Shown here piece after piece: positions 41,419 to 51,369 of a stretch of 64,000 nt of DNA. A program made the translations under genes and the position numbers. Every line of letters begins with the position of its first letter. Position 1 is the first letter of the stretch. The stretch spans positions 59,992-123,991 of the forward strand of contig JAFQYM010000002.1 in the NCBI GenBank assembly GCA_017406465.1. The letters run 5' to 3'. Below the pieces are notes generated by a model. That model was not told the origin of the DNA. It searched no databases and worked only from the letters and a program-made list of their open reading frames with translations. The stretch is from Kiritimatiellia bacterium. Lineage in GTDB: Bacteria; Verrucomicrobiota; Kiritimatiellia; RFP12; UBA1067.

Positions 41419-42159
41419 TCAGACAAGTGTAACGTAGGATTCTGCGGCGGAGAATCGGTCAAAGGCGCAGTCAAGCGTGTCGGGCGCATGGGAGTCGGAC
41501 GAGAGGATGAACTTCACCCCCCTCTCCCGCAATAGCGCACGGAACTCGGCCGACGGATAGGCGTCGTCCATCCACCCACGCGAAATCGCGCCAGTGTTCA
41601 CCTCGACAATCCGACCCGACGCGGCGACCACGTCGGCCGTCTTGACAAGTTCCTCTCGATACCAGTCTGCGCGCTCGTCAAAGTACGGGAACTTCGTGTT
41701 GAACTTGCGCACAAGGTCGAGATGCCCGATGACGTCGCAGTCGTACTTCTCTACCATCTCCCGCTCCTGCGCGAAGTATGCATGGAGAAACGCGGCAAAA
41801 TCGCCGCCGAAATGGTCGCGAACGCCGTTCAAGAACCCGTCGTGCGTGGCGTCGAACGCAAAGCGACCGCCGTCGGGTGCGGTGATGTAGTGCGTCGAGC
41901 CGATGACATAGTCGAGGTCTCCACGCTTGAAACCTGTGTCGTACTCCGCCTCGATGCCGCAGAGTATGCGGATCTTGCCCTCGTACTTCGCGGCAAGGCG
42001 GCGTATCTCCGACTTGTAGGCGTCAAGGTCCTTCACCATGTCGGAGTGCGACGAAAAGCCGAGAGCGCCAAAGCCCTTCTCGATCGCGGAGACGACCATC
42101 TGCTCGGCCGTTCCCGCGCCGTCGCAAAACGTCGTGTGGGTATGGAAGTTTGTCTTCAC
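41419..42159 (-). CDS. PHP-family histidinol-phosphatase
   Basis: Metal-dependent phosphatase of the PHP family, probably the histidinol-phosphate phosphatase of histidine synthesis. Metal ligands are seen in FHTHTTFCDG (residues 5-14), HSD near 45, GIEAEYD, GSTHY, DVIGHLDLV and SSDSHAPDT. The GTG start at 42159 overlaps the argC stop as GTGA; extending further upstream gives only the argC antisense-frame Arg-rich translation. The length is 246 residues. It is last in the operon and converges on the YnbE-YdbL gene, 18 bases away. Confidence 0.88.
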   Translation of the reverse strand: MKTNFHTHTTFCDGAGTAEQMVVSAIEKGFGALGFSSHSDMVKDLDAYKSEIRRLAAKYEGKIRILCGIEAEYDTGFKRGDLDYVIGSTHYITAPDGGRFAFDATHDGFLNGVRDHFGGDFAAFLHAYFAQEREMVEKYDCDVIGHLDLVRKFNTKFPYFDERADWYREELVKTADVVAASGRIVEVNTGAISRGWMDDAYPSAEFRALLRERGVKFILSSDSHAPDTLDCAFDRFSAAESYVTLV

Positions 42160-43103
42160 CGGACAAGACCTTCGTCTTCGGCGCAGCCAAGGACGAGGTT
42201 CATGTTCTGAATCGCCGCGCCCGAGGCGCCCTTGCCGAGGTTGTCGAAGCGCGCGACGAGAACGACGCGCTCTCCGTTGCCATAGCAAGAGACTTCGAGG
42301 GAGTCGCGCCCGGAAAGTCCGGCAGACGATAGAAAGCCTCCTTCCGCCGCCGCAGGATCGTCGGCAAAGCTGACGAGACCGGACTTGTAGTAGTCGCGGT
42401 AGCACGCCTTTATCGCCGCGAGGTCGCGGTCAAAGAGCGGCACCGTCACTTCCATTCCGCTGTAGTGCGGCACGACGATCGGCGAGAAGCAAGGCGCGGC
42501 GGCAAGGCCGCAGACCTTCACCATCTCGGGGAGGTGCTTGTGGGACTGTCCAAGGGCGTACTGCCTACCACCCATGAAAAGATCCCGCACACCAACTTTA
42601 CACTTTACACTTTCAACTTTACACTCTTCCTCGTACTCAGCGATCATCTTCTTGCCGCCGCCGGAATAACCGGTAAGGGAGAAGGCCGAGAGCTTTTCGT
42701 CCTTCGCGACGATTCCCGCTTGGACAAGCGGCTCGATGAGGGCGATGAAACCAGAGGCGTGACAGCCGGGGTTCGCAATGCGCTTCGACTTCGCGATCGC
42801 GGCGCGTCGGCCTGCGAGCTCGGGGAAGCCGTATTCCCAACCGTCAGACGTGCGGTGCGCGGTCGAGGTGTCGATGACTACGGTATTAGGGTTCTCGACG
42901 AGCGAGACGGCCTCGATCGCCGCCGCGTCGGGGAGGCAGAGAAACGCGACGTCGCAGGAATTCAGCGCGCCGCGCCTTGCGGATACGTCCTTGCGAACCT
43001 CGTCGGGAAGCACGACTAGTTCAAGATCCGCGCGCGACGAAAGCCGCTCGCGGATCCTGAGGCCGGTCGTTCCGGCACTTCCATCGATGAAAACCTTCTT
43101 CAT
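42156..43103 (-). CDS. argC: N-acetyl-gamma-glutamyl-phosphate reductase, short (type 2) form
   Basis: Third step of arginine synthesis: reduces N-acetylglutamyl-phosphate to the semialdehyde with NADPH. Features are FIDGSAGTTGLRI (nucleotide binding), NPGCHASGF with the catalytic Cys114, TGYSGGG, SHKHLPEM and a final GASGAAIQNMNLVLG. Residues about 159-178 (including CKVESVKCKVG) are a repeat-derived insertion in a loop. I prefer the ATG at 43103, which overlaps the guaA stop as ATGA, over the GTG at 43109. 315 residues. Confidence 0.95.
   Translation of the reverse strand: MKKVFIDGSAGTTGLRIRERLSSRADLELVVLPDEVRKDVSARRGALNSCDVAFLCLPDAAAIEAVSLVENPNTVVIDTSTAHRTSDGWEYGFPELAGRRAAIAKSKRIANPGCHASGFIALIEPLVQAGIVAKDEKLSAFSLTGYSGGGKKMIAEYEEECKVESVKCKVGVRDLFMGGRQYALGQSHKHLPEMVKVCGLAAAPCFSPIVVPHYSGMEVTVPLFDRDLAAIKACYRDYYKSGLVSFADDPAAAEGGFLSSAGLSGRDSLEVSCYGNGERVVLVARFDNLGKGASGAAIQNMNLVLGCAEDEGLVR
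42570..42632. repeat. Repeat inserted in frame in argC
   Basis: The minus strand reads GTAAAGTTGAAAGTG and similar units, translated as CKVESVKCKV. The units resemble those in the dnaG-moxR gap at 34630-34677. Confidence 0.6.
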
Positions 43104-44107
43104 TCCCACTCGATCGTGGCCGGTGGCTTCGGGGTGATGTCCCAGACGACGCGGTTCGCGCCCTTCACCTTCGTCGCGATCTTCTCGGCGACCATGGAGA
43201 CGAACTTGAACGGGAGCTCGACGATGCCGGCCTTTACGAACTGCTGGGTCGAAATCGCGCGGATGGCGATCACATAGCCGAACGTGCGTGCGCCGTTCTT
43301 GACGCCGACGGACTTGATGTTAGTGTTAATCGCGAAGAACTGCTGGGCCTTCTTATCGAAACCTGCCTTGTGCATCTCGTCGCGGAAGATGAAGTCCGCC
43401 TGACGGAGAATGTCGAGCTTCTCCTTCGTGAGCTCGCCGATGCAGCGGACCGCGAGACCAGGCCCTGGGAACGGCTGGCGCATGACCATCTCGTCGGGAA
43501 GACCGAGAAGCTTGCCGACCTTGCGGACCTCGTCCTTGTAAAGGTACTTGACGGGCTCGACAAGACCCTTGAAGAGGATGTCCTTTGGGAGGCCGCCGAC
43601 GTTGTGATGTGCCTTCACCGCCTTGTGTCCGCCGACACCCGACTCGATGATATCGGGATAGATCGTGCCCTGTCCGAGAAACTCGATGTTGCCGTACTTC
43701 TTCTGAAGATCGCGCGCCGTGTCGGCGAAGACCTTTATGAACTCGCCGCCGATGATCTTGCGCTTCTTCTCAGGATCCGTCTCGCCCTTCGCCTTGTCGA
43801 GGAAGCGCTTCTCGCAGTCAAGCGCGATGAGGTTCACGCCGAACTGGCCCTTGAAGACCTTCTTGATCATCTTGCCTTCGTTCAGACGCATGCAGCCGTG
43901 GTCGACGAAAACGCAGACGAGCTGCTTGCCGATGGCCTTGTAAAAGAGCGCCGCACAGACAGACGAGTCAACGCCGCCGGAAAGCGCGAGCAGGACTTTC
44001 TTGTCGCCGACCTGCTTCTTGATCGCCTCGATTTCTTCCTTGATGTACTTCTTAGCGTTGAAGGTCTTGCCGACACGGGCAAGGCGCTCTTTCTCTGCCT
44101 GGTTCAT
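43100..44107 (-). CDS. guaA: GMP synthase, ATP-pyrophosphatase part only
   Basis: Makes GMP from XMP. The PP-loop SGGVDSSV (about residues 43-50), VDHGCMRLNE, LGQGTIYPDIIESG, HHNVGGLP and the C-terminal dimerisation domain ending PPATIEWE are intact. The usual 190-residue N-terminal glutamine amidotransferase is missing: the protein starts MNQAEKERLARVGK and has 335 residues, as in archaeal two-subunit GuaAb. Ammonia would have to come from a separate glutaminase, which is not next door. AAGGAG precedes the start. It lies in the run of genes following rmlB. Confidence 0.93.
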   Translation of the reverse strand: MNQAEKERLARVGKTFNAKKYIKEEIEAIKKQVGDKKVLLALSGGVDSSVCAALFYKAIGKQLVCVFVDHGCMRLNEGKMIKKVFKGQFGVNLIALDCEKRFLDKAKGETDPEKKRKIIGGEFIKVFADTARDLQKKYGNIEFLGQGTIYPDIIESGVGGHKAVKAHHNVGGLPKDILFKGLVEPVKYLYKDEVRKVGKLLGLPDEMVMRQPFPGPGLAVRCIGELTKEKLDILRQADFIFRDEMHKAGFDKKAQQFFAINTNIKSVGVKNGARTFGYVIAIRAISTQQFVKAGIVELPFKFVSMVAEKIATKVKGANRVVWDITPKPPATIEWE

Positions 44108-44138
44108 GTTTTCTCCTTTATGCGTTAAACTTTTGATT

Positions 44139-45176
44139 TCAAGCTTTCCCCAACCGCTGCCCGGCGTACTTCTTCTCGTGGATGGGCTTCCACCACCACT
44201 CGTTGTCGAGGTACCATTGCACCGTCTTGCGGATGCCGGTCTCGAAGTTCTCCTCGGGCTTCCAGCCGAGTTCGTTCATCAGCTTCGCCGGATCGATCGC
44301 ATAGCGGAGGTCGTGCCCGGGCCTGTCGGCGACATAGGTGATAAGATCTTCATGCCTGCCCTCTGCCCTCGGCCTTAGCTCGTCCAAGATCGCGCAGACG
44401 GTCTTGACGACCTCGAGGTTCGTGCGCTCGTTGTGGCCGCCGACGTTGTAGGTTTCGCCGGGAACACCCTTAGCGTTCACGAGGCAAAGCGCCTTAACGT
44501 GGTCGTCGACATAAAGCCAGTCGCGCACGTTCGCGCCCTTGCCATAAACGGGGAGCGGCTTTCCGTCGAGGCAGTTCAGTATGATAAGCGGAATGAGCTT
44601 CTCGGGGAAGTGATACGGACCGTAGTTGTTCGAACAGTTGGTGATAAGGACCGGCATGCCGTAGGTGTCATGCCATGCACGGACGAGATGGTCGCTCGAC
44701 GCCTTTGAAGCGGAATAGGGAGAATGGGGCGAATAGGGAGTTTTCTCGGTGAAAAAGCCGTCGTCGCCGAGTGTGCCGTAGACTTCGTCGGTCGAAATGT
44801 GCTGGAAAACGAAATTCGGATTCGTGCGCCACCACTTGAGCGCCGCCTGGAGAAGCGTCGCCGTGCCGACGACGTTCGTGCGGACAAACTCTCCGGGACC
44901 GTCTATCGAGCGGTCCACGTGCGATTCCGCAGCGAGGTGGAAGATCGTGTCGGGCTTGAACTCCTCGAACGCGCGATCCATCGCTGCCTGGTCGCAGATG
45001 TCCTCGACGAGAAGTTTGTACTTCCCCTCGACTTCCTTGAGCGACTCGACGTTGCCCGCATAAGTGAGCTTGTCTATGACTAGGACATCACGCCCCTCGC
45101 GGCAGAGATGGCGAACGAGGGCGGACCCGATAAAGCCACACCCTCCCGTGACGATACAACGACGACTATTCCTCAT
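44139..45176 (-). CDS. rmlB: dTDP-glucose 4,6-dehydratase
   Basis: Second step of dTDP-rhamnose and related deoxysugar synthesis. NAD-binding [42 protein letters not shown], the catalytic [11 protein letters not shown] and [15 protein letters not shown] are all present. The start overlaps the end of wzc by 11 bases (ATG at 45176; another in-frame ATG at 45182). 345 residues, full length. Its place at the end of the exopolysaccharide operon suggests it supplies a deoxysugar to that polymer. Confidence 0.95.
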   Translation of the reverse strand: MRNSRRCIVTGGCGFIGSALVRHLCREGRDVLVIDKLTYAGNVESLKEVEGKYKLLVEDICDQAAMDRAFEEFKPDTIFHLAAESHVDRSIDGPGEFVRTNVVGTATLLQAALKWWRTNPNFVFQHISTDEVYGTLGDDGFFTEKTPYSPHSPYSASKASSDHLVRAWHDTYGMPVLITNCSNNYGPYHFPEKLIPLIILNCLDGKPLPVYGKGANVRDWLYVDDHVKALCLVNAKGVPGETYNVGGHNERTNLEVVKTVCAILDELRPRAEGRHEDLITYVADRPGHDLRYAIDPAKLMNELGWKPEENFETGIRKTVQWYLDNEWWWKPIHEKKYAGQRLGKA

Positions 45177-47622
45177 CGGCAAGCTCCTCGTGGACGAGCT
45201 TGCGCTTCACGTCCTTTGATTCATCTTCCTTGCCCTGCACCGGCTGGCCGTCTGTGCCCTTGGCGTCCGCGTCTTCCTTGCCCTTCTTAGGCCTGTAACC
45301 ATAGCCATAGCCGTAACCGTAGCCATAGCCGTAGCCGTAGCCGTAGTGACGGTGAGACGTCGGATCGAACACGGAGACGTTCGACACTTCCACGTCGTTG
45401 ACGACGACGCCGAGGATGTTGGCGCCGGCCTCGGTAAGACTCCGCGAGCAGTACTGGATCGGCCTGAAATGGGTGCGGTCGGGACAACACATGATGAGAA
45501 CCGAGTCGACCTGCACGGCGAGCGAGACGACGTCGCCGACCATGCCGTAGGGTGGAGCGTCCACGACGATGCGGTCGTAGTTGGCGCGCGCCCACTCGAA
45601 GAAGTCGGTCACGGCCGCAGAGCCAAATATAGTGGCAGGAGACACGCCATCTGGCGGAAGCGAGCATATCACGTCAAGCCCATTGACATCGGACTTGTTT
45701 ACGAGCTTCGAGAAGTCTGGCTTTTCGCCGCCGTTCGCGGCCTGCAGAACGTGCGAGAAGCTCCTTTCCTTGGTGAATTCCAGTCCCCAAACCCTCGCAA
45801 GACGCGGACGCCTCAAGTCGAAGTCGACATGAAGGACCTTCTTGCCCGTCTGGGCGTGCGAGATCGCAATCGAAGTCGAAGTGATCGTCTTACCTTCGCC
45901 CGGCTGCGTAGAAATGACGAGAAGGCAGTGCGTGAAGGCCTCGTAGCGGGGCGAATCAAGAAGGTTCCTCAAGCCCGCGACCGCCTCGGAGAACTGGGAA
46001 TACTTGTCCTCGATGAGGAACCTCGCGACCTGTTCGCGACGCTTGCGGCGGACATGCGGCAAAACGGCCAGCACCTTGAGGGCGAGACGGCCCTCGATGT
46101 CGGCGAGATTCACGACTGTATCCTCGAGATTGTCTATGACGAGGACAAACAGAAGCCCGAGGCCGATCGAAAGAACGACACCAATGCCGAAGATTATTAT
46201 CGGATTCGGGAGGACGGGTTTCGACGGGACGGACGCCTGGCGTGCGACGCGGACGATTTCGTTGTTGGCCTCGGACTGGATTCGCATCTTGTTCTCCTCG
46301 AGAATGAGACTCTCGAGAAGGCGATGCGCAACGCCGTACTCCGCTTCGAGCTTGCCAAGACCGGACTCGGCGAAAACGATCTGCTGCTCAACCGAGGCTA
46401 GGTCGTTCCTCAAGTCTGACTGCTTCTGGCGAAGCATCGAGAGCTGGTTGCGAACGACCTGCAGGGTAGAGCGACCAGTCAGAAGAGCACGCGAGCTCGC
46501 GTCGAGGAACCTCTGACGCGCGTAGTCAAGCTCCTTTTTCTTCGCGACCACCTCAGGATGGTTCTCGGTATAGGACACGAGAAGGTTCTGGTAGGCGCCC
46601 GACGCGTCCTGGAAGGCGCGGTACTCCTTCGCGATCTCCTCGGCGCGCGGAACGCCGGAAGCGAGCGAGCCAAACGTCTCCGGGTCCTTCTGCACCTCGG
46701 TGAGGAGCTTCTCCCATTCGACAAGCTGCGTCTCCTGCGTCTCGAGCGCAAGGACGTCGGCTGTCGTCTTGGAAAGCCCCTGCTGGATCGTATCGCGCGA
46801 GGAGCGGAGGTTGTCGACCTTGTGCGTCGTGCGGAAGTCGAGAAGCTGCTTCGTGATCTTGTCTACGTCGCGGCGCTTCTTCTCTACGTTCTCGTGCGTC
46901 TGGCTCACGGCCTTGTCGCAGCGGACCTTGTTCTCCTCGTCGGTGTACGCCTCGATCGACTCGGCGTAGGCATTGGCGAGCGCAGCGGCGAGCTGCGCCG
47001 ACTTGGACCGGACGGATATGGTGATGATGCGCGAATTGCGCTGGAGCTCGAGCTTCGAGTCCGCGAGCGTCGCCACGATGTCGTCGTCCGAGACCGTCGA
47101 GGCGGGATTGCTCGTCCTGTACTGCTGCTGGATCATCAGCACGATCTTCTCGGACCGCCAGTCGGATATTCGCGTGTTGAAGATTTCCGCATAGTTTGCG
47201 CCGAAGTCAGGCAGCGTCTCGTCAAGGGCGTTCGAGGAACTCCTAGTGACGCGTCTCATGTCGACTGTGAACTCGCTCTTCGCCTCGTAGATCGTCGGGG
47301 AAATGCGATAGACCGCAAACGAAACTATGAGCCCGACGAGAAGGAACACGAACACCGAGAGCCACCGCTGCGAGACAACCCTGAGCATGCGGCTCATCGT
47401 GATGGTGCCGACCAAGGAACCGTCTTCGCCCTCGCCGCCATATCCGCCGTACGAACCATAGGAGCCATAGGAGCCGTATGCGCCATAGGCCCCACCGTAC
47501 TTCGGCCCTCCGCCATAATACATCGGGTTCTGGCCACCGCCGTAGTACATAGGTCCCTTGCCACCATAGTACATAGGTCCAGTGGCCCTGCTGCTTCCAT
47601 AATAGAGAGGTTTGTCCGCCAT
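45166..47622 (-). CDS. Wzc-like polysaccharide co-polymerase and tyrosine autokinase
   Basis: Inner-membrane protein controlling exopolysaccharide chain length and export. After two membrane helices bracketing a long coiled-coil periplasmic domain (Wzz-type), the cytoplasmic BY-kinase has Walker [12 protein letters not shown] (near 575), A' [11 protein letters not shown] and Walker [13 protein letters not shown] (near 690). The C-terminal tyrosine cluster ([19 protein letters not shown], 759-778) is the expected autophosphorylation tail. The N-terminus adds an unusual 65-residue Tyr/Gly-rich segment with four PMYYG-like units. 818 residues. Confidence 0.93.
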   Translation of the reverse strand: MADKPLYYGSSRATGPMYYGGKGPMYYGGGQNPMYYGGGPKYGGAYGAYGSYGSYGSYGGYGGEGEDGSLVGTITMSRMLRVVSQRWLSVFVFLLVGLIVSFAVYRISPTIYEAKSEFTVDMRRVTRSSSNALDETLPDFGANYAEIFNTRISDWRSEKIVLMIQQQYRTSNPASTVSDDDIVATLADSKLELQRNSRIITISVRSKSAQLAAALANAYAESIEAYTDEENKVRCDKAVSQTHENVEKKRRDVDKITKQLLDFRTTHKVDNLRSSRDTIQQGLSKTTADVLALETQETQLVEWEKLLTEVQKDPETFGSLASGVPRAEEIAKEYRAFQDASGAYQNLLVSYTENHPEVVAKKKELDYARQRFLDASSRALLTGRSTLQVVRNQLSMLRQKQSDLRNDLASVEQQIVFAESGLGKLEAEYGVAHRLLESLILEENKMRIQSEANNEIVRVARQASVPSKPVLPNPIIIFGIGVVLSIGLGLLFVLVIDNLEDTVVNLADIEGRLALKVLAVLPHVRRKRREQVARFLIEDKYSQFSEAVAGLRNLLDSPRYEAFTHCLLVISTQPGEGKTITSTSIAISHAQTGKKVLHVDFDLRRPRLARVWGLEFTKERSFSHVLQAANGGEKPDFSKLVNKSDVNGLDVICSLPPDGVSPATIFGSAAVTDFFEWARANYDRIVVDAPPYGMVGDVVSLAVQVDSVLIMCCPDRTHFRPIQYCSRSLTEAGANILGVVVNDVEVSNVSVFDPTSHRHYGYGYGYGYGYGYGYGYRPKKGKEDADAKGTDGQPVQGKEDESKDVKRKLVHEELADEE

Positions 47623-47625
47623 GTC

Positions 47626-49071
47626 TTATTTCTCCGTCAAAGTGTCGTCATCCGTCTTTTTAGACGCCGGGAAGGCGCTACCAGCCATCGCAAAAATGGC
47701 TGCGACAAGCATCATCGTCTCAGATCGCCAGAAAGAGTGGTCGTAGAACCCGCATGCCGCCACGGCCGCGACCGCAACTGGGCCAAGCGCACATACAGGA
47801 TGGAAAACAAGTGCGCCGAAGCTGCGGCGCGACTTGGAGAGAATGGCGGAGACCGCGTGGAATGCGCGCAGTACATAAGTCCACAAGAGAAACAGCACAG
47901 GGGCGACGAAGAACACTACGCCCACTATCCCCCGCTCCGCAAGCATCTGCATCCATCCGTTGAGCGCGCCAGTCTGGTTGGAGGCAAACACCGCCCAGTC
48001 GGCCTCGGTGGCGTTGAAACGGATGTCTATCCCGAACGTGCCAAGCCCCGTGCCAAGCCAGGGGTTCTCTTTCCAGACCTTCTCGGCGATTCCCGACAGC
48101 GCCGACCTGAGTTCGAAAAATCCATCGGGGAAGAGCCGCGCACCTTCTTCGCTAAATAACAGCGCGAGCTTCTGTGCCTTGATGCTCTCTGGAATGACGC
48201 CCATGACGAAAAGAACAGGAGGAATCGCCGCAACGAGCATAAACGCAAGGCACTTTGGCACGACAAGACCGCCCAAGCGACGGTGGGCATAGGCAAGCGC
48301 ACACGCCACCACGACTACCGCGCAGGCAGCATGTACCACGATCACCATGTCGGGCGAAAAGAGATAGAGCCCGACGGCAGTTCCTCCGACTGCAATCGCA
48401 AGGAGGGGCATCGCACTGGTCCACTTGCGCTCGAACGCCCCGGCAATGGCAACCATTGATCCCATGAAGCAAAGCCCGAACGCTACGCCGGGATATGTCG
48501 CGTCAACGGTCGAGCATGTCGCATAGCGCAATGCCACTGGGTTTTCGAACACGCACGCAAGCCCGGCCACTACAGCCGCTAGGCCCGAGAGGAGTGCGGC
48601 AACAAAAAGGAAACATACGCGCGCGGACTTACCAAGCGCATGACGCCCCGCCTGGATCAGCACCGCAACGCCAACTACCGCGGCGAAGGGTAGATAGCCG
48701 CTGTCATCAGTCGCGCCTGGCAGGAACGGTATCCGCGCTTCGGAAAGGCTCCATACCGACTTCTCCGCGTCATATACCATCCCGATGCCGCCATTTAACC
48801 ATCTGACGGCCGCAATCAGGACAAGCACAATCGAAAACCAGAAAAGCGGATCCAAGGCAATAGACGACGCCACACGAAAACGGGCGTCATGCAACGTTTC
48901 GTCTGCGCGACGAGACGGCTCAAGCACCGTCCAGGCAGCCGCAATGAGCGAAAGCCAAATGACGGCACGCGCCGTCCACACGTCGCCGCAGAACGGGAAA
49001 AGGAACAGCGGCGCAACCGCCAGCAATGCAAGGTGCGCCGCCAGGCCGTACTTGGATATGGCCTTATGCAC
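47626..49071 (-). CDS. O-antigen ligase/polymerase-type (Wzy_C) membrane protein
   Basis: A 481-residue polytopic protein with about 12 hydrophobic helices. The large periplasmic loop contains KENPWLGTGLGTFGIDIRF, the Wzy_C/WaaL signature. In this setting it probably polymerises repeat units of the exopolysaccharide. The GTG start at 49071 lies one base after the stop of the outer-membrane barrel gene. The short gap of 3 bases before wzc shows one transcript. Confidence 0.85.
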   Translation of the reverse strand: MHKAISKYGLAAHLALLAVAPLFLFPFCGDVWTARAVIWLSLIAAAWTVLEPSRRADETLHDARFRVASSIALDPLFWFSIVLVLIAAVRWLNGGIGMVYDAEKSVWSLSEARIPFLPGATDDSGYLPFAAVVGVAVLIQAGRHALGKSARVCFLFVAALLSGLAAVVAGLACVFENPVALRYATCSTVDATYPGVAFGLCFMGSMVAIAGAFERKWTSAMPLLAIAVGGTAVGLYLFSPDMVIVVHAACAVVVVACALAYAHRRLGGLVVPKCLAFMLVAAIPPVLFVMGVIPESIKAQKLALLFSEEGARLFPDGFFELRSALSGIAEKVWKENPWLGTGLGTFGIDIRFNATEADWAVFASNQTGALNGWMQMLAERGIVGVVFFVAPVLFLLWTYVLRAFHAVSAILSKSRRSFGALVFHPVCALGPVAVAAVAACGFYDHSFWRSETMMLVAAIFAMAGSAFPASKKTDDDTLTEK

Positions 49072-49072
49072 T

Positions 49073-50314
49073 TCAGTACGTCAGACGCATGCCGACCGTG
49101 CCGCGGAAGCGGTCGTAGTCGTAGTTGTGCCCGCGGACATCGCCGCCGTCGCACATACGAGTCTGGTACTCGACCCTGCCATAGAGCTGGAGGAAGCGGT
49201 TGAGCGTGTAGTTGAGACCAAGACGGGCAGTGATGATGTCCTGGTCGTAGTCATACCCACGCGTATAGGAGTACTCGTGCGTCTCGCGACGATAGTTGAG
49301 GTCAAGCGTCGCGTTTAGCTTGCCGCGGACCATCGAGTGCGCAACACCCCAGCTGATGGAGTCGACGCGGACGGCGCTGCACATCTCGCGCTCGTCGGGC
49401 TGATAGTAGCTCGCCGCGAGAAGCATCGTGTTCCACCTGTCGGTGATTTTCCACTTGCCAGAGACCTGATAGGTCCAACCGTCAATGTCGTCGGCATCTC
49501 CATCAGCATATTCGAAGCGACTCCAACCAGTCAAGACGCGGTACTCGATCTTCTCGGTCGCGCGCGTTCCAAAGCCGGCCATGACAGACCAGCCGCGGGA
49601 CTTGTCGGAATAGCGGACGTTGTTCGGGACGTTATCCTGCCAGTACCAGCCGTAGTTGGCGGCAACGATGATGTCGGTCCACTTGGAAAGGACATAGCCA
49701 GCCTCGCCGCCGACAAGCACGCGCTTCCAGCCGTAGAGAGGCGCGTACTTCTTTACGTTGTTGTCGTAGTCGAGCATGTAGTAGGAAGAGTCAAATGCGG
49801 CATGCAGATGCTCGTTGATGCGACGCTCGATTATGCCCGCGGTCTGAAACGTCTTGCGGTCACGGCCAAGACCACGACCACTGTAGTTGGACATGTCGTC
49901 ATCCTGCGATATCTGGGTGAAGCTCTCAGAAAGCAGGACGCTCCAGCCCTTCTCGTTAGGAAGCGAATCAGCCCACTTGAATGTGAGAGTCTCACCATAG
50001 CTGGATGTATTCAACTGTTTGCTATAGTGGTTATAGGCATGATATCTGTACCACGCACGACCGGCAATCTCCCAGTTCTCACCCTTGTATTCGGCGCCGA
50101 GGCCAGGATTGACAACCCAGGAGGAGCCATCCTTGGCGTGCTTGGTCGAATCAACATTGGAATCGTAGGTGTAGGAGAGAGACACATACGGGCGGAGCGT
50201 CATACGCTCGCCAATCTTAATGCCACTGGGCCTGTCGATGACGTCCGCAGACGCCGTCAGAACCGATGCGGACACGACCAACGTCGTGGCAAGCACGGAA
50301 AACTTAGCATTCAT
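49073..50314 (-). CDS. Outer-membrane beta-barrel protein of the exopolysaccharide locus
   Basis: A signal peptide (1-23, ending ASA) is followed by about 390 residues of alternating aromatic and polar strands (RPYVSLSYTYDSN, WEIAGRAWYRYHAYNHY, TARLGLNYTLNRFLQLYGRVEYQ) and a final strand ending in RLTY, characteristic of an outer-membrane barrel (BBP2/Gfa kind). Polysaccharide secretion loci of this type carry such barrels for export or anchoring. GGAGG precedes the ATG. Confidence 0.85.
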   Translation of the reverse strand: MNAKFSVLATTLVVSASVLTASADVIDRPSGIKIGERMTLRPYVSLSYTYDSNVDSTKHAKDGSSWVVNPGLGAEYKGENWEIAGRAWYRYHAYNHYSKQLNTSSYGETLTFKWADSLPNEKGWSVLLSESFTQISQDDDMSNYSGRGLGRDRKTFQTAGIIERRINEHLHAAFDSSYYMLDYDNNVKKYAPLYGWKRVLVGGEAGYVLSKWTDIIVAANYGWYWQDNVPNNVRYSDKSRGWSVMAGFGTRATEKIEYRVLTGWSRFEYADGDADDIDGWTYQVSGKWKITDRWNTMLLAASYYQPDEREMCSAVRVDSISWGVAHSMVRGKLNATLDLNYRRETHEYSYTRGYDYDQDIITARLGLNYTLNRFLQLYGRVEYQTRMCDGGDVRGHNYDYDRFRGTVGMRLTY

Positions 50315-50344
50315 TGATTTTACCTCCAGTTCTTATATCTACGG

Positions 50345-51340
50345 TTAGAAGGTCTGGTCATCATACGGACCAGGCTCGTAGGGAACGACTGGCGGCTGAA
50401 CGCTCGAACCACGCTTGTTGGCGGGGTTATACTTTGCAGTCGGGTCCGTCGTGATTCCCGGCAGGGTGGAAAGAGTCGTGCTTGTAAGAGGATCGACACC
50501 ATCGACAACGTCCATTGTGTTCGGATCGCCGAACACGGGAGTAAGAAGGGCCGTGACCGAAGAAGATGCGTCTGCAAGACTGCACTCGCTCGCGAGATCT
50601 GCAGCAAGCGCCTCGCCAGCGGTCTTCAACGGCACCACAAGCACCATGTCAAGATTGGGCTGGCTACCGGCGTCAGCAGCACCGAGCATTGGATCGTAGG
50701 TCTTCTCCTGCCCCTGGCCGAGAGCCGGTGAAATCCACTCATTCTGGGCGAGATTCCTCGTCTCCTCGTCCTTGAGGGCGCCGACGAGCGTGTCACGGAG
50801 ATCGGCGGGCGTCCCGTTGGAAGCGCGGAGGAGCATGAGAATCGCGAACGTGTTGCGGACGCCGGCGTTGTCGACGGTCGCGTTGCGCTCCTGGACCTTG
50901 TCGAGGAGCGCAAGAGAGGTCTTCTTGTACTCGTCGTCGGTATAGGTCTTGGAAGGATCAGCTGAACGGTTGAACATACCGGACGCGAACTGCTCGTTGA
51001 TCGCCGTCAGAGACTCCGGCGGGACCGTCGCGAACACTTCGGCCACGAGCGCGGTGAGGTTGCCCTTCTGGGCGCCCTTTAGGGCCGCAGAGTTCACCTC
51101 GACGAACTTCGAGGTCTTCTCTTCGGGGGAGCCAGGCATCTTCGAAATCGCCGCATTGACGTCGGCGAGGAAGGACGCCTGATCCGCCGCGGCCAGCTGC
51201 TTCATCACAGAAGTCATGGCCGAGGGATTGGATATTATGTCGCCTATTTTGCCGCGAGCGTCGGCTGACGACATCGTCTTGTCTTGGGCGACCAGCGCAG
51301 ACGCCATCGCCATCGTGATCACCATCAGTAGTTTTTTCAT
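50345..51340 (-). CDS. Secreted protein of unknown function in the exopolysaccharide operon
   Basis: I start it at 51340 (MKKLLMVITMAMASALVAQ, a signal peptide) with GGGGAG 10 bases upstream. The mature 310 residues are mostly helical, Ala-rich in the first half (NPSAMTSVMKQLAAADQASFLADVNAAI) and end in a Pro-rich tail (VQPPVVPYEPGPYDD). No family is recognised. The place between the Wza-like exporter and the barrel points to periplasmic or outer-membrane accessory work. Gaps of about 30 bases on both sides are consistent with one transcript. Confidence 0.8.
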   Translation of the reverse strand: MKKLLMVITMAMASALVAQDKTMSSADARGKIGDIISNPSAMTSVMKQLAAADQASFLADVNAAISKMPGSPEEKTSKFVEVNSAALKGAQKGNLTALVAEVFATVPPESLTAINEQFASGMFNRSADPSKTYTDDEYKKTSLALLDKVQERNATVDNAGVRNTFAILMLLRASNGTPADLRDTLVGALKDEETRNLAQNEWISPALGQGQEKTYDPMLGAADAGSQPNLDMVLVVPLKTAGEALAADLASECSLADASSSVTALLTPVFGDPNTMDVVDGVDPLTSTTLSTLPGITTDPTAKYNPANKRGSSVQPPVVPYEPGPYDDQTF

Positions 51341-51369
51341 TTTTTGTTTACTCCCCATTTGTGTAGAAA

